From Saccoglossus kowalevskii (taxonomy: Eukaryota > Hemichordata > Enteropneusta > Harrimaniidae), in the NCBI RefSeq assembly GCF_000003605.2, contig NW_003131859.1, forward strand, positions 341,680-373,226: a DNA stretch of 31,547 nt, given 5' to 3'. Below, piece by piece: positions 10,646-18,729 of the stretch. The position numbers and the translations under genes were made by a program. The notes under the pieces were generated by a model that worked only from the letters and a program-made list of their open reading frames with translations, had not been told where the DNA came from and ran no database searches. Within the stretch, counting starts at the first letter, position 1. The number at the start of each line of letters is the position of its first letter.

Positions 10646-11200
10646 GTAGGTAACAAAATCTTTCGTGTTTTACATGCTATATTACTTTTGAATATTTCTC
10701 TACCAAATGTACATGAAGCAAAATTAGTATTAGCAAAATACCTCACATGTATTCCATATCTACTAACTTTATTCTTTAATTTGTTTTGAAAAATCTATTC
10801 ATATGTTTACCAATATGTGTGAATAGACTACTGTAAAATACTTTATTTTAGCTGGAATTGATTTTCACTTTTTGGTGCTTTGTATGGATTTAATTTCCAC
10901 TGATTTTGGACAAGTTTAATGTAAAAAAAAGGTATATTCGCTGGATTTTATTTTCACTGAATCATTCCTTCAGTGAAAATAGCAAAAATTAATTCCAAGT
11001 GAAAATAAAGTATTCTACAGTATTTATGATATCATAGGTGTTATATAAATGTTTTCAAATATTCAGAAAAATTTGAACTAGTGCAAAAAAAATGAAAAGT
11101 TTTTAATGACTAATCAACCAATTTATCATTGCATATGACAAAATGCCCCCCCCCAAATATGATTGCCCATGACATTGAAATTTTTGTTATTTTATTACAG
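10646..11200 (+). other. Intron with one MITE-like element
   Basis: A 555-bp intron that holds the hairpin element at 10829-11022 and otherwise nothing recognisable. Confidence 0.6.
10829..11022. mobile_element. MITE-like hairpin element, copy 3
   Basis: Starts TACTGTAAAATACTTTATTT and ends AAATAAAGTATTCTACAGTA, giving near-perfect terminal inverted repeats about 20 bp long. At 194 bp it is the longest of the three copies, in the same orientation as 2240-2426. It contains GCTGGAATTGATTTTCACTT and its near complement, so the whole element can fold into a long hairpin. Confidence 0.8.
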
Positions 11201-11313
11201 AGCCGATCACATTTAGTGTTGAATTCATGATCACAAATATCACCTTTGTTGAGGAGTATGAAGACTCTACAACAGTTGAATACCAGCAACTAGAGATGAA
11301 GGTCTTATCATCG
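11201..11313 (+). CDS. Exon: SEA domain, first part
   Basis: A 113-bp exon, phase 1 in and phase 0 out (acceptor TTATTACAG, donor GTAAGA). It encodes FSVEFMITNITFVEEYEDST followed by EYQQLEMKVLSS. The pattern (F-x-V-x-F-x-I-T-N-I-x-F, then S-x(2-4)-Y-x2-L-E-x-K-V) is the start of a SEA domain, an extracellular module that in many mucins and membrane proteases cleaves itself at a G-SVVV site. The change from the uniform phase-1 introns to phase 0 and then phase 2 fits a multi-exon SEA module. It continues at 11633-11703. Confidence 0.8.
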
Positions 11314-11632
11314 GTAAGAATACTCAAACTTAAAGTTGTAAATGATTTATATCTTTTGGTCTCAAGCTGCTGTTCAGCAACCTTTACCACTGTCATTGAC
11401 AATATGACCATTTATTGTGTTTATTTTTGTAAGGTAAATAAAAGTGGCTTTGAGCCCCAATTGTGGTTTACTAATCTTATATGTGAATAGTATGACACAT
11501 AATTTAATTATTTTGGGTTTGCTTTTCATTTTATTAACTCTTATATCTGCCAACTAACTTAAAGTACCTTTTTTCGGAGTCTGTAAGCTTGCTTGTTATG
11601 TTAACAATTTCCTTTGAATATTCTGTTCACAG
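11314..11632 (+). other. Intron, no recognisable feature
   Basis: A 319-bp AT-rich intron between the two SEA exons; I see nothing in it. Confidence 0.5.
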
Positions 11633-11703
11633 TTAAGTGAAGTTTATGAGCCAACTTTGATAAACCATGCTGATACAGTGGTAGAAATTACAGGATTTAG
11701 TAG
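11633..11703 (+). CDS. Exon: SEA domain, middle part (continues into the assembly gap)
   Basis: A 71-bp exon, phase 0 in and phase 2 out (acceptor GTTCACAG, donor GTAGGT). It encodes LSEVYEPTLINHADTVVEIT then GFSR. In SEA domains the V-x-V/I-x-G-F-R strand comes just before the G-S-V cleavage loop, so the next exon should begin with that loop. It falls in or next to the 837-bp run of N. Whether this SEA domain can self-cleave therefore cannot be seen. Confidence 0.75.
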
Positions 11704-11765
11704 GTAGGTTTATTATTGCAACTTTATTAAAGTCTACCTTCAGTCCAGTCGTTTGTCCACACATG

Positions 11766-12602
11766 NNNNNNNNNNNNNNNNNNNNNNNNNNNNNNNNNNN
11801 NNNNNNNNNNNNNNNNNNNNNNNNNNNNNNNNNNNNNNNNNNNNNNNNNNNNNNNNNNNNNNNNNNNNNNNNNNNNNNNNNNNNNNNNNNNNNNNNNNNN
11901 NNNNNNNNNNNNNNNNNNNNNNNNNNNNNNNNNNNNNNNNNNNNNNNNNNNNNNNNNNNNNNNNNNNNNNNNNNNNNNNNNNNNNNNNNNNNNNNNNNNN
12001 NNNNNNNNNNNNNNNNNNNNNNNNNNNNNNNNNNNNNNNNNNNNNNNNNNNNNNNNNNNNNNNNNNNNNNNNNNNNNNNNNNNNNNNNNNNNNNNNNNNN
12101 NNNNNNNNNNNNNNNNNNNNNNNNNNNNNNNNNNNNNNNNNNNNNNNNNNNNNNNNNNNNNNNNNNNNNNNNNNNNNNNNNNNNNNNNNNNNNNNNNNNN
12201 NNNNNNNNNNNNNNNNNNNNNNNNNNNNNNNNNNNNNNNNNNNNNNNNNNNNNNNNNNNNNNNNNNNNNNNNNNNNNNNNNNNNNNNNNNNNNNNNNNNN
12301 NNNNNNNNNNNNNNNNNNNNNNNNNNNNNNNNNNNNNNNNNNNNNNNNNNNNNNNNNNNNNNNNNNNNNNNNNNNNNNNNNNNNNNNNNNNNNNNNNNNN
12401 NNNNNNNNNNNNNNNNNNNNNNNNNNNNNNNNNNNNNNNNNNNNNNNNNNNNNNNNNNNNNNNNNNNNNNNNNNNNNNNNNNNNNNNNNNNNNNNNNNNN
12501 NNNNNNNNNNNNNNNNNNNNNNNNNNNNNNNNNNNNNNNNNNNNNNNNNNNNNNNNNNNNNNNNNNNNNNNNNNNNNNNNNNNNNNNNNNNNNNNNNNNN
12601 NN
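11766..12602. other. Assembly gap (837 N)
   Basis: A run of N. By phase it should contain at least the rest of the SEA domain (phase 2 in, phase 1 out to match the CUB exon at 13105). It is the only place where a gene boundary between blocks A and B could be completely hidden. Confidence 0.99.
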
Positions 12603-12621
12603 TTTCCGTACTATTGCGAGA

Positions 12622-12631
12622 TCTCGCGAGA
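12622..12631. promoter_or_regulatory. TCTCGCGAGA palindrome (CGCG promoter-type motif)
   Basis: An exact TCTCGCGAGA lies 20 bp to the right of the gap within CpG-rich DNA. In vertebrates this palindrome is a known core-promoter element at CpG-island promoters (bound by BANP; Kaiso/ZBTB33 has also been linked to it). Its function here is only an inference; it could be a chance or repeat-borne site. Confidence 0.25.
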
Positions 12632-12860
12632 TGCATGAAAGACGCGCGTCGAACGTCTGCCGCAAAAATCGAACGATTTGATTTTGAACTAGAATTTCTT
12701 TATTTCGTAGCTTACATTGACCGGCCGATCTTCGACAGAGGAATATTGATTCCGAATACCCTTACTTAATCGAAATTGCCTATCATCAAATGTGTACAGC
12801 ACATTATTAAGCATGGAAATGTCCCCCCAAATACTTTCGCGTTTGTCGAATCCCACGCGA

Positions 12861-12963
12861 TGTTTGACGCGACTACGACGCTATGACCTTTGTTTGTCCT
12901 GTTTTTACGTTCGATTTCACGCATAACGCGTGATTCTCGCAGTGAACGGAAAATGGTCTATTG
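12861..12963. repeat. Dispersed repeat shared with 16636-16732, copy 1 (CpG-rich)
   Basis: Shared ordered blocks: TGTTTGACxxxACTA, CTATGAC, TTTGTTTGTCCTGTTTTTAC, GTTCGATTTCAC, TAACGCGTGATTCTCGCAGT and GAACxxxAAxxGTCTA. The copy at 16636 has lost most CpGs. A short related piece (CTCGCAGTGAATGAAAA) also occurs at about 2882. Confidence 0.65.
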
Positions 12964-13104
12964 TCTTGAGTGGATTTTAGTCTGACTTGTTTATTTTATG
13001 ACGATATCTTCTATTCTCTAATATTAGTGAATATTTTGGTCTTGTTTTTGGTAAAAATAGTTATTTTCAACTTCAACAATTTGTATATTATTTTCATATT
13101 TCAG

Positions 13105-13455
13105 AAAGGGTATGCGGTGATGAATTTGTGATCAGCATTGGGGAAGTTGTTTCCCTGACAACTCCAGGGTATCCAGGCTACTATGTAAGCAATACAACAT
13201 GTATATGGAAGGTAACCACAGATGTAGACCGACGTTTGTTTGTCCATGTAGATTTTCTTGATGTCGAGTATGAACATGATTATTTGTATGTAGGCAATGG
13301 AGCCGATTTATATGACAACTCTACTATTTACTACATTACTGGATCTGTGCCACCTGTGGATGTCCTCACCGAGGGTAACCAATTATGGGTTAAGTTTAGT
13401 GCTGATGATTTTATCAATAAACAAGGATTTTCCATGTCCATCTATGATACAATCG
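13105..13455 (+). CDS. Exon: CUB domain preceding the block B propeller
   Basis: A 117-codon exon, phase 1-1 (acceptor ATATTTCAG, donor GTAAGA). It encodes VCGDEFVISIGEVVSLTTPG then YPGYY, TTCIWKVTT, HDYLYVGNG, NQLWVKFSADD and GFSMSIYDTIG: a complete CUB with Cys1 and Cys2 but not Cys3/Cys4. DYLYVGNG and FSADD carry the acidic residues of calcium-binding CUBs. It is closest in style to the CUBc exons (7218, 23648). Since an acceptor opens it in phase 1, at least one coding exon must precede it, consistent with continuation from the SEA domain across the gap. Confidence 0.93.
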
Positions 13456-13574
13456 GTAAGAGTGCCCAATGTTCATTTTTTTTTTTCGTTACTAGTGTCA
13501 AAATTATTAGATATTTTCTGCACTGTGCAATGGTATGCTGTCTCTCGTGATGCAATTCAAATAATATAGTCTAC

Positions 13575-13915
13575 TAATTCCAGGATGCAATGACAATCTC
13601 TTCTAAAACGCAATGCTAGTCTTCCATAATGCAGTATTGATCTCCCGAAATGTAATATCAGTCTTATACTAATGCAATGTAAATCTCCCAGAATGCAATG
13701 TGAATCTCTGAAAATGCAAAGTAAATCTCCCATAATGCAATGCCAGATTCATATGCAATGCAATGCAATGTGGATCTCCCATGATGCAAAGTAAATCTTC
13801 CATAATGCAATGCCAGATTCATATGCAATGCAATGTGAATCTCCCATAATGCAAAGTAAATCTCCCATAATGCAAAGTAAATCTCCCACAATGCAATGCC
13901 ATATTCATATGATGC
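13575..13915. repeat. Degenerate minisatellite built on about 21-bp ATGCAA/TCTCCC units
   Basis: An imperfect array of units such as ATCTCCCATAATGCAAAGTA. A higher-order segment of about 70 bp (AATGCCAGATTCATATGCAA) is repeated at 13739 and 13809, with a diverged third copy near 13896. It fills most of the intron between the CUB exon and the first propeller exon. Confidence 0.85.
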
Positions 13916-14014
13916 AGTGACAATTAAGATTACATAATACAGTTTCAGCATGATTTATAGTTATGATGCAACTTGTATTCAAAATAACAATATAGTTGTG
14001 TGTTTTTTGTACAG

Positions 14015-14251
14015 GTGACTTTATTCTGACTGCTGATTACATTGACAATCTGGGACGTATATTTTTGGATATTCCTGAGGAATCTTACAATCTCAATCTG
14101 CCGATACATTTGGTTGACAAACCAAGACGTGTGTCGTATGATTTTGTCAGTGATGGTATTTACTGGGCAGAAGAAAAAGGTCAGATTAAAGTTGCTGAAC
14201 GCAAGAATGAAAGATACAATGTGCAAACTGTTGCAAGTTGGAAAGTTTCAG
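14015..14251 (+). CDS. Exon: YWTD beta-propeller, first blade, block B
   Basis: A 79-codon exon, phase 1-1 (acceptor TTGTACAG, donor GTAATA). It opens DFILTADYIDNLGRIFLDI, the typical first strand of an LDLR-type propeller (L-x-x-A-D/N-x-x-x-I-x-x-I), and later has VSYDFVSDGIYWAEEKGQIK, a YWTD-type motif in the form IYWAEE. The exon at the equivalent position in block A would lie upstream of this window. Together with the next three exons it makes a propeller of about 270 residues, the normal size for six blades. Confidence 0.88.
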
Positions 14252-15816
14252 GTAATATTGATCAGAATTGTTTTGTTGAAATGTACTTGTTAAATTTCTG
14301 CTAATAGAAATAAAATTAACAAAAAAAATGATAATTATAATTAAGTGAATGCATACTAACATGCATTATTTGTGTTCAAAAGAGTAAAATGCACACAGGA
14401 TTAAAAAAAGGTCACCATTTCAATATGTCTCGCAATTGATTTGCTGAAAATGGTTTTCACAGAAAAAACAATCAACTGTCCAGAGTACCATCTGCAACTG
14501 ATTCAGAAATATCTATGAACAAGGTTAATCAACAGATATATGGACGACGTCTCATAGTATTCAATAATATTTACAGCCATAAATCAAACTTTCATTCTCA
14601 ACATATGTGAGTTAATATGACAACGTCTCATAGTATTCAGTAATATTTACAGCCATAGATAAAATTGTCAACATATGTGAGTTAATATGACAACGTCTCA
14701 TAGTATTCAGTAATATTTACAGCCATAGATAAAATTTTCAACATATGTGAGTTAATATGACAACGTCTCATAGTATTCAGTAATATTTACAGCCATAGAT
14801 AAAGTTTCATTCTCAACATATGTGAGTTAATATGACAACGTCTCATAGTATTCAATAATATTTACAGCCATAGATCAAATTTTCATTCTCAACATATGTG
14901 AGTTAATATGACAACGTCTCATAGTATTCAGTAATATTTACAGCCATAGATCAAATTTTCAACATATGTGAGTTAATATGACAACGTCTCATAGTATTCA
15001 GTAATATTTGCAGCCATAGATAAAATTTTCAACATATGTGAGTTAATATGACAACATCTCATAGTATTCAGTAATATTTACAGCCATAGATAAAATTTTC
15101 AACATATGTGAGTTAATATGACAACGTCTCATAGTATTCAGTAATATTTACAGCCATAGATCAAATTTTCAACATATGTGAGTTAATATGACAACGTCTC
15201 ATAGTATTCAGTAATATTTACAGCCATAGATAAAATTTTCAACATATGTGAGTTAATATGACAACATCTCATAGTATTCAGTAATATTTACAGCCATAGA
15301 TCAAATTTTCATTCTCAACATATGTGAGTTAATATGACAACGTCTCATAGTATTCAGTAATATTTACAGCCATAGATAAAATTTTCATTCTCAACATATG
15401 TGAGTTAATATGACAACGTCTCATAGTATTCAGTAATATTTACAGCCATAGATAACATTTTCAACATATGTGAGTTAATATGACAACGTCTCATAGTATT
15501 CAGTAATATTTACAGCCATAGATAACATTTTCAACATATGTCAGTTAATATGACAACGTCTCATAGTATTCAATAATATTTACAGCCATAGATCAAATTT
15601 TCATTCTCAACATATGTGAGTTAATACATGGGTGAAACAAAAAATTCAAAAACTAAGTTTATATACTGTATATATATTTTTTGATTGAAAGTGCCAAAGT
15701 GTGAATAAACACTCACTGCTAAACATTGCAATATTTCAAATGATTTATTTTTGCATTTCCTGTAATTAACAGTGACCAGCTATAAACTCTGGTGTTGTTT
15801 ACTTTAATTTCCATAG
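14252..15816 (+). other. Intron largely occupied by a 70-bp minisatellite
   Basis: A 1,565-bp intron; about 70% of it is the tandem array at 14537-15627. The flanks show nothing recognisable. Confidence 0.8.
14537..15627. repeat. Minisatellite, 70-bp unit (with 75-77-bp variants), about 15 copies
   Basis: The unit includes GACAACGTCTCATAGTATTC, AGTAATATTTACAGCCATAG, then ATAAAATTTTCAACATATGT and GAGTTAATAT. Some units carry an extra CATTCTC-type insertion that lengthens them to about 75-77 bp, and these alternate with the plain 70-bp form. The first unit (GACGACGTCTCATAG) is more diverged. Confidence 0.97.
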
Positions 15817-15976
15817 ATGTAAAAGGATTGAATATTGATCCACTGTCAAGGAATGTTTACTGGACTGACACTGCCAGGGGAACGATTGAAGTGGTTAATT
15901 TGGAGAACGGTTGGCGTCGTGTTCTGCTTTCAGGGCTTGCCAGGCCTGGCCCAATAGAAGTAGCAGCCGTTTCTGG
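15817..15976 (+). CDS. Exon: YWTD beta-propeller, second blade, block B
   Basis: A 160-bp exon, phase 1 in and phase 2 out (acceptor TTCCATAG, donor GTAATG). It encodes GLNIDPLSRNVYWTDTARGT, then IEVVNLENGWRRVLLSGLAR and PGPIEVAAVSG. NVYWTDTARGTIEV is a textbook YWTD blade. The split Gly codon joins to the next exon, giving VSGWMFWAD, so the phase-2 intron cuts exactly within the next YWTD motif region. Confidence 0.95.
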
Positions 15977-16067
15977 GTAATGAAACAATGTCTATTTTAT
16001 GACTATCAGCATTTCTTCATGAATTGTATCTCTCTCCATATCATCCCTTTAATATTGTATTTTCAAG

Positions 16068-16101
16068 TAAGATCCCACTCTGGGATACGGTTTCAATAAA
16101 G

Positions 16102-16150
<49 letters not shown>
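16068..16150 (+). repeat. (ATT)n microsatellite behind an AATAAAG tail, probable end of a retroelement
   Basis: AAGATCCCACTCTGGGATAC followed by GGTTTCAATAAAG and about 16 ATT triplets. A unique sequence ending in a polyadenylation-like signal and then a simple repeat is the usual look of a truncated non-LTR retroelement or SINE 3' end. The class is inferred only from this form. Confidence 0.6.
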
Positions 16151-16151
<1 letters not shown>

Positions 16152-16179
16152 AAGATACCATTAACTTTTGTTAAGTATA

Positions 16180-16274
16180 GGTTAGATCACAGTCCAAGGT
16201 GACTATGAGAATTTGAACGAGGGCCGTGGGCCAGAATTCTAATTCTCATAGTCACAGAGGGACGTGATCTAACC
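16180..16274. repeat. Inverted repeat (hairpin) element
   Basis: GGTTAGATCAC (16180-16190) pairs with GTGATCTAACC (16264-16274), and GTGACTATGAGAATT (about 16199-16213) pairs with AATTCTCATAGTCAC (about 16241-16255). Two aligned stems around a short GC-rich loop make a 95-bp hairpin, perhaps a small MITE. Confidence 0.75.
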
Positions 16275-16635
16275 GACTTAGCACTGCCCAATAAGCCCGA
16301 GAAAAAATTCGTATTAACCAATCAAAGGATGGCATTTTGAGAGCAATCAAACTTGTGAAATAACATTTTAGTACATTATGTTACATTTTGTCAAAATGAT
16401 GGCCTACGTGCTGCCAGTAGTGTCAGTTGAATCGAGCATAACTCAATGGATACTTTATATCTGATCTTGGTGTTATAAATAAATTGTTGCAATGAAAACC
16501 CTTTGTTTTCTTGCGTTTTTTCAGCTGTGATAAAAGTGAATTCGTGGTGAAATAGAACCACACTTTATCGTGACTCTGATTGGCTGTTGGCCATGTGCTA
16601 AGCTTTGAAATCTAAAAAATATGTTGAGTAGCACA

Positions 16636-16732
16636 CAATGTTTTGACATCACTATGACGTTCGTTTGTCTTGTTTTTTACGTTTGAGTTTACACCTAACA
16701 CATTGTCTTGCAGTGAACAAGAATTGTCTACT
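16636..16732. repeat. Dispersed repeat shared with 12861-12963, copy 2 (CpG-depleted)
   Basis: Same ordered blocks as copy 1 (ATGTTTTGACATCACTATGA, GTTCGTTTGTCTTGTTTTTT, ACGTTTGAGTTTACACCTAA, TTGCAGTGAAC), with fewer CpGs than copy 1, suggesting an older or more methylated copy. Confidence 0.65.
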
Positions 16733-16796
16733 ACATACTAAGTATTTGCATATGGTAATCTAGCATACGTTCCTGACTTAATCAATTTCTTCTTAG

Positions 16797-16939
16797 GTGG
16801 ATGTTCTGGGCAGATAACGAAAACGATGAAGTTAATGCAACTGATAATGTTATTTATCGTGCATACACCAATGGTAGCAATATGGATAGTTTTATCAGGG
16901 GAGTTGGTTATGTGTCTGGAATGGCAATTGACCATAAAG
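16797..16939 (+). CDS. Exon: YWTD beta-propeller, third blade, block B
   Basis: A 143-bp exon, phase 2 in and phase 1 out (acceptor TTCTTAG, donor GTAAGA). It encodes WMFWADNENDEVNATDNVIY then RAYTNGSNMDSFIRG and VSGMAIDHK. WMFWAD is the YWTD motif of this blade and VIYRAYTNGSN the typical I-x-R-A-x-x-x-G strand. The insertion NENDEVNATDN is longer than usual after the motif. The short 118-bp intron that follows contrasts with the more than 1.3 kb intron at the same place in block A. Confidence 0.93.
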
Positions 16940-17057
16940 GTAAGAACTGACCCAAATTATCGATAGTTACCAGTAAACCACTTTTATTTTGTGAGGAACA
17001 AAGTTTAATAAATTTTAAAAGCCTCTCAATGAATAAAATGCTTTTTTTTTTTGACAG

Positions 17058-17324
17058 ATAAAAAGCTGTTTTGGTGTGACTATCGCACCGAAACTGTTGA
17101 AGTATACCATTTTCTGAGTGGAACAAGATCGGTTGTGTTAAATCTAGGTTTGTCAGTATCGATTGACGTTGCTATAGACTCCAACTATATCTATTGGATG
17201 GATCAGTATTCTAAGGATTTGATGCGAGCCGATCGGAGTGGCAATAGTAGTGATACATTCATATCACAGCAGTACTCACTCGGGTGGGGGTTGTACGTGC
17301 AGACTCTTCATTCACAACCTGATG
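17058..17324 (+). CDS. Exon: YWTD beta-propeller, last blades, block B
   Basis: An 89-codon exon, phase 1-1 (acceptor TTTGACAG, donor GTATGT). It encodes DKKLFWCDYRTETVEVYHF, SVSIDVAIDSNYIYWMDQYS and GLYVQTLHSQPDG. KLFWCD and YIYWMD are the two motif strands. It is the paralogue of 1326-1595, with matching motif positions and a matching end. It completes the block B propeller, which visibly spans four exons (14015, 15817, 16797, 17058). Confidence 0.95.
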
Positions 17325-18074
17325 GTATGTGTCATTCATGATATTTATACTGTCTGAAATTTGATGTTTAATTGTGCTCGAGTGAAGTATTTGATTTGCT
17401 CATCATGAAAAGGACAAATGATGTTCTTGCGCAACAGGCACACATTTTTGAACAGTTATATTTGACATATTTGAATAATTGTTGGTCGCTCAGCAGCCGT
17501 GAGTATGATGACCACCATTTTGAATAATTGTTGGTTGCTCAGCAACGTTGAATATGATGACCACCATTTTGAATAATTTTTAGTTGCTCAGCGACTGTCA
17601 ATATGATGACCACCATTTTGAATAATTATCAACTTATGTCAACAGTCACTAAAAACTGGACAGGGACTATGTCATAGACATTGACTTGATTTAACTTTCC
17701 TGTATCTATCACATTAGTTACCTATAAAAGTGTAAACCAACATAATTTTTGATCATCACCTGAAGCCAATAGAAAAAATATTCATTCGGTCAAAAATTAG
17801 TAAAAAATGGCAAAATACTGCAAAATGTTGGATCAATACTTTGATGGGAAAATTATCTTGAAAGGTTGGAGAGCTAATGTGATAGTCCGATCATTATGCA
17901 CCATTCCAAATAGAGTGTCATATTCGGAGTATGTGGAAGAGATTATATGTATTCCCATATGACCAACATGTGACCAATGATTCCACAGATCACAGCAGCC
18001 ACGACATATGTTATAATAAAATAGAGGTACTTACCAATTAAAGTTTCTTTATTAATTGATATTATTCCATGCAG
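17325..18074 (+). other. Intron with a short tandem repeat
   Basis: A 750-bp intron. Besides the three-copy repeat at 17470-17627 I see nothing recognisable. Confidence 0.55.
17470..17627. repeat. Tandem repeat, 49-bp unit, three copies
   Basis: TTGAATAATTGTTGG(T/C)(C/T)GCTCAGC followed by AGTATGATGACCACCATTTT occurs at about 17471, 17520 and 17569, with a partial fourth start at 17618. The copies differ by several substitutions. Confidence 0.9.
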
Positions 18075-18179
18075 GGACAAACATGTGTGCCAATGATAAT
18101 GGCGGTTGCCCGTACTTTTGCTTCCCGATACCCGGAAATGACAGATCTTGTGAAGATCCAGATGGAGGAATTGGGGATG
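18075..18179 (+). CDS. Exon: LDLR-type EGF module following the propeller, block B (four-cysteine form)
   Basis: A 35-codon exon, phase 1-1 (acceptor CATGCAG, donor GTAGGT), exactly the length of its paralogue 2484-2588. It encodes TNMCANDNGGCPYFCFPIPG then RSCEDPDGGIGDG. The NGGC-x2-FC motif identifies the EGF module that follows YWTD propellers. As in the block A copy, only four cysteines are present: CEDPDG stands where CxCPDG is usual and Cys6 is absent. Confidence 0.9.
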
Positions 18180-18393
18180 GTAGGTCAAGTTCCTTATCTC
18201 AGATAAAATATCATTTTCACACAATTTAATCACTGAAGTTATCAAACCACAACTTTGGTTTTGACTGCCAATTAAAGATGGCTTCCAGACTTGCTGGCAA
18301 GTTATATTTCCAGTATATGGGTCTTCGTTCTTTAATATACACAGAAGTTTTTTGTTGATTATAAATTAATATATTTTTTTTCTTTGATCGCAG

Positions 18394-18729
18394 CATGTGG
18401 AGAGTTTGTTGAATTGGAAGAAGCTGAGAACATCACTTTGCACCCACAGTTTGTAAATAGTTATGATTGTGCCTGGATATTCAACACTCAGCCGGGTCGG
18501 TTCGTAGAGGCGACTGTAGATACGACTAGCGTCTCGCAGTCATGTGCTTACAATATATCAGCTGGAAATGGTGTGACGATTGAGAGTGGAATAATTGGTG
18601 CATGGGACCAGTCAGTTGATCTTCACAGAGTTCAAACTTTATTATCCAGTGGGCAAACTTTATGGATACACGCACAATTCTCAGAGGACTGTGCCGTAGA
18701 TGATATTGCTGTTACAGCCAGGGACACAG
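18394..18729 (+). CDS. Exon: divergent CUB domain (CUBa), block B
   Basis: A 112-codon exon, phase 1-1 (acceptor GATCGCAG, donor GTATGA). It starts ACGEFVELEEAENITLHPQF, has YDCAWIFNTQ (Cys2-x-W), SCAYNISAGNG and ends EDCAVDDIAVTARDTG. Like 3598-3936 it lacks SPNYP and carries an extra cysteine pair at the same positions. LWIHAQFSED replaces the normal LW-x-x-F-x-S-D strand. Assignment as CUB rests on this strand order, the Cys spacing and the paralogy. Confidence 0.78.

Larger units (their letters stand above)
12603..12970. other. CpG-rich segment right of the gap, probably repeat-derived
   Basis: This stretch is clearly richer in CpG than the surrounding introns (many CG steps, for example GACGCGCGTCGAACG and CACGCGATGTTTGACGCGAC). 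Its right part, 12861-12963, is shared with 16636-16732, where most of the CpGs have changed, suggesting a dispersed repeat. A 44-codon open frame starts at 12635 (MKDARRTSAAKIERFDFELE and onward, stop at 12767-12769) without recognised similarity. Either a young transposable element fragment or a CpG-rich promoter of a second gene would explain the composition. Confidence 0.5.
15977..16796 (+). other. Intron with several repeat fragments
   Basis: An 820-bp intron. It holds a probable retroelement tail with ATT microsatellite (16068-16150), a near-perfect hairpin (16180-16274), and a copy of the dispersed repeat 12861-12963 at 16636-16732. TTAACCAATCAAAGGATGGC near 16316 resembles part of the 5626/9640 repeat. 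Confidence 0.65.

Noticed and set aside
11727-12769. Frames of 291-338 residues across the gap
   Set aside because: They consist almost wholly of N and carry no information.
12635-12769. 44-codon frame after the gap as a possible first exon of a second gene
   Set aside because: It ends in a stop, has no signal peptide, no donor that would join in phase 1 to 13105 is evident, and it overlaps repeat-like CpG-rich sequence. It is kept only as a note.
13664-13951. Minus-strand 95-residue frame (ALWEIYFALWEI repeats)
   Set aside because: Reading of the degenerate 21-bp array in the intron.
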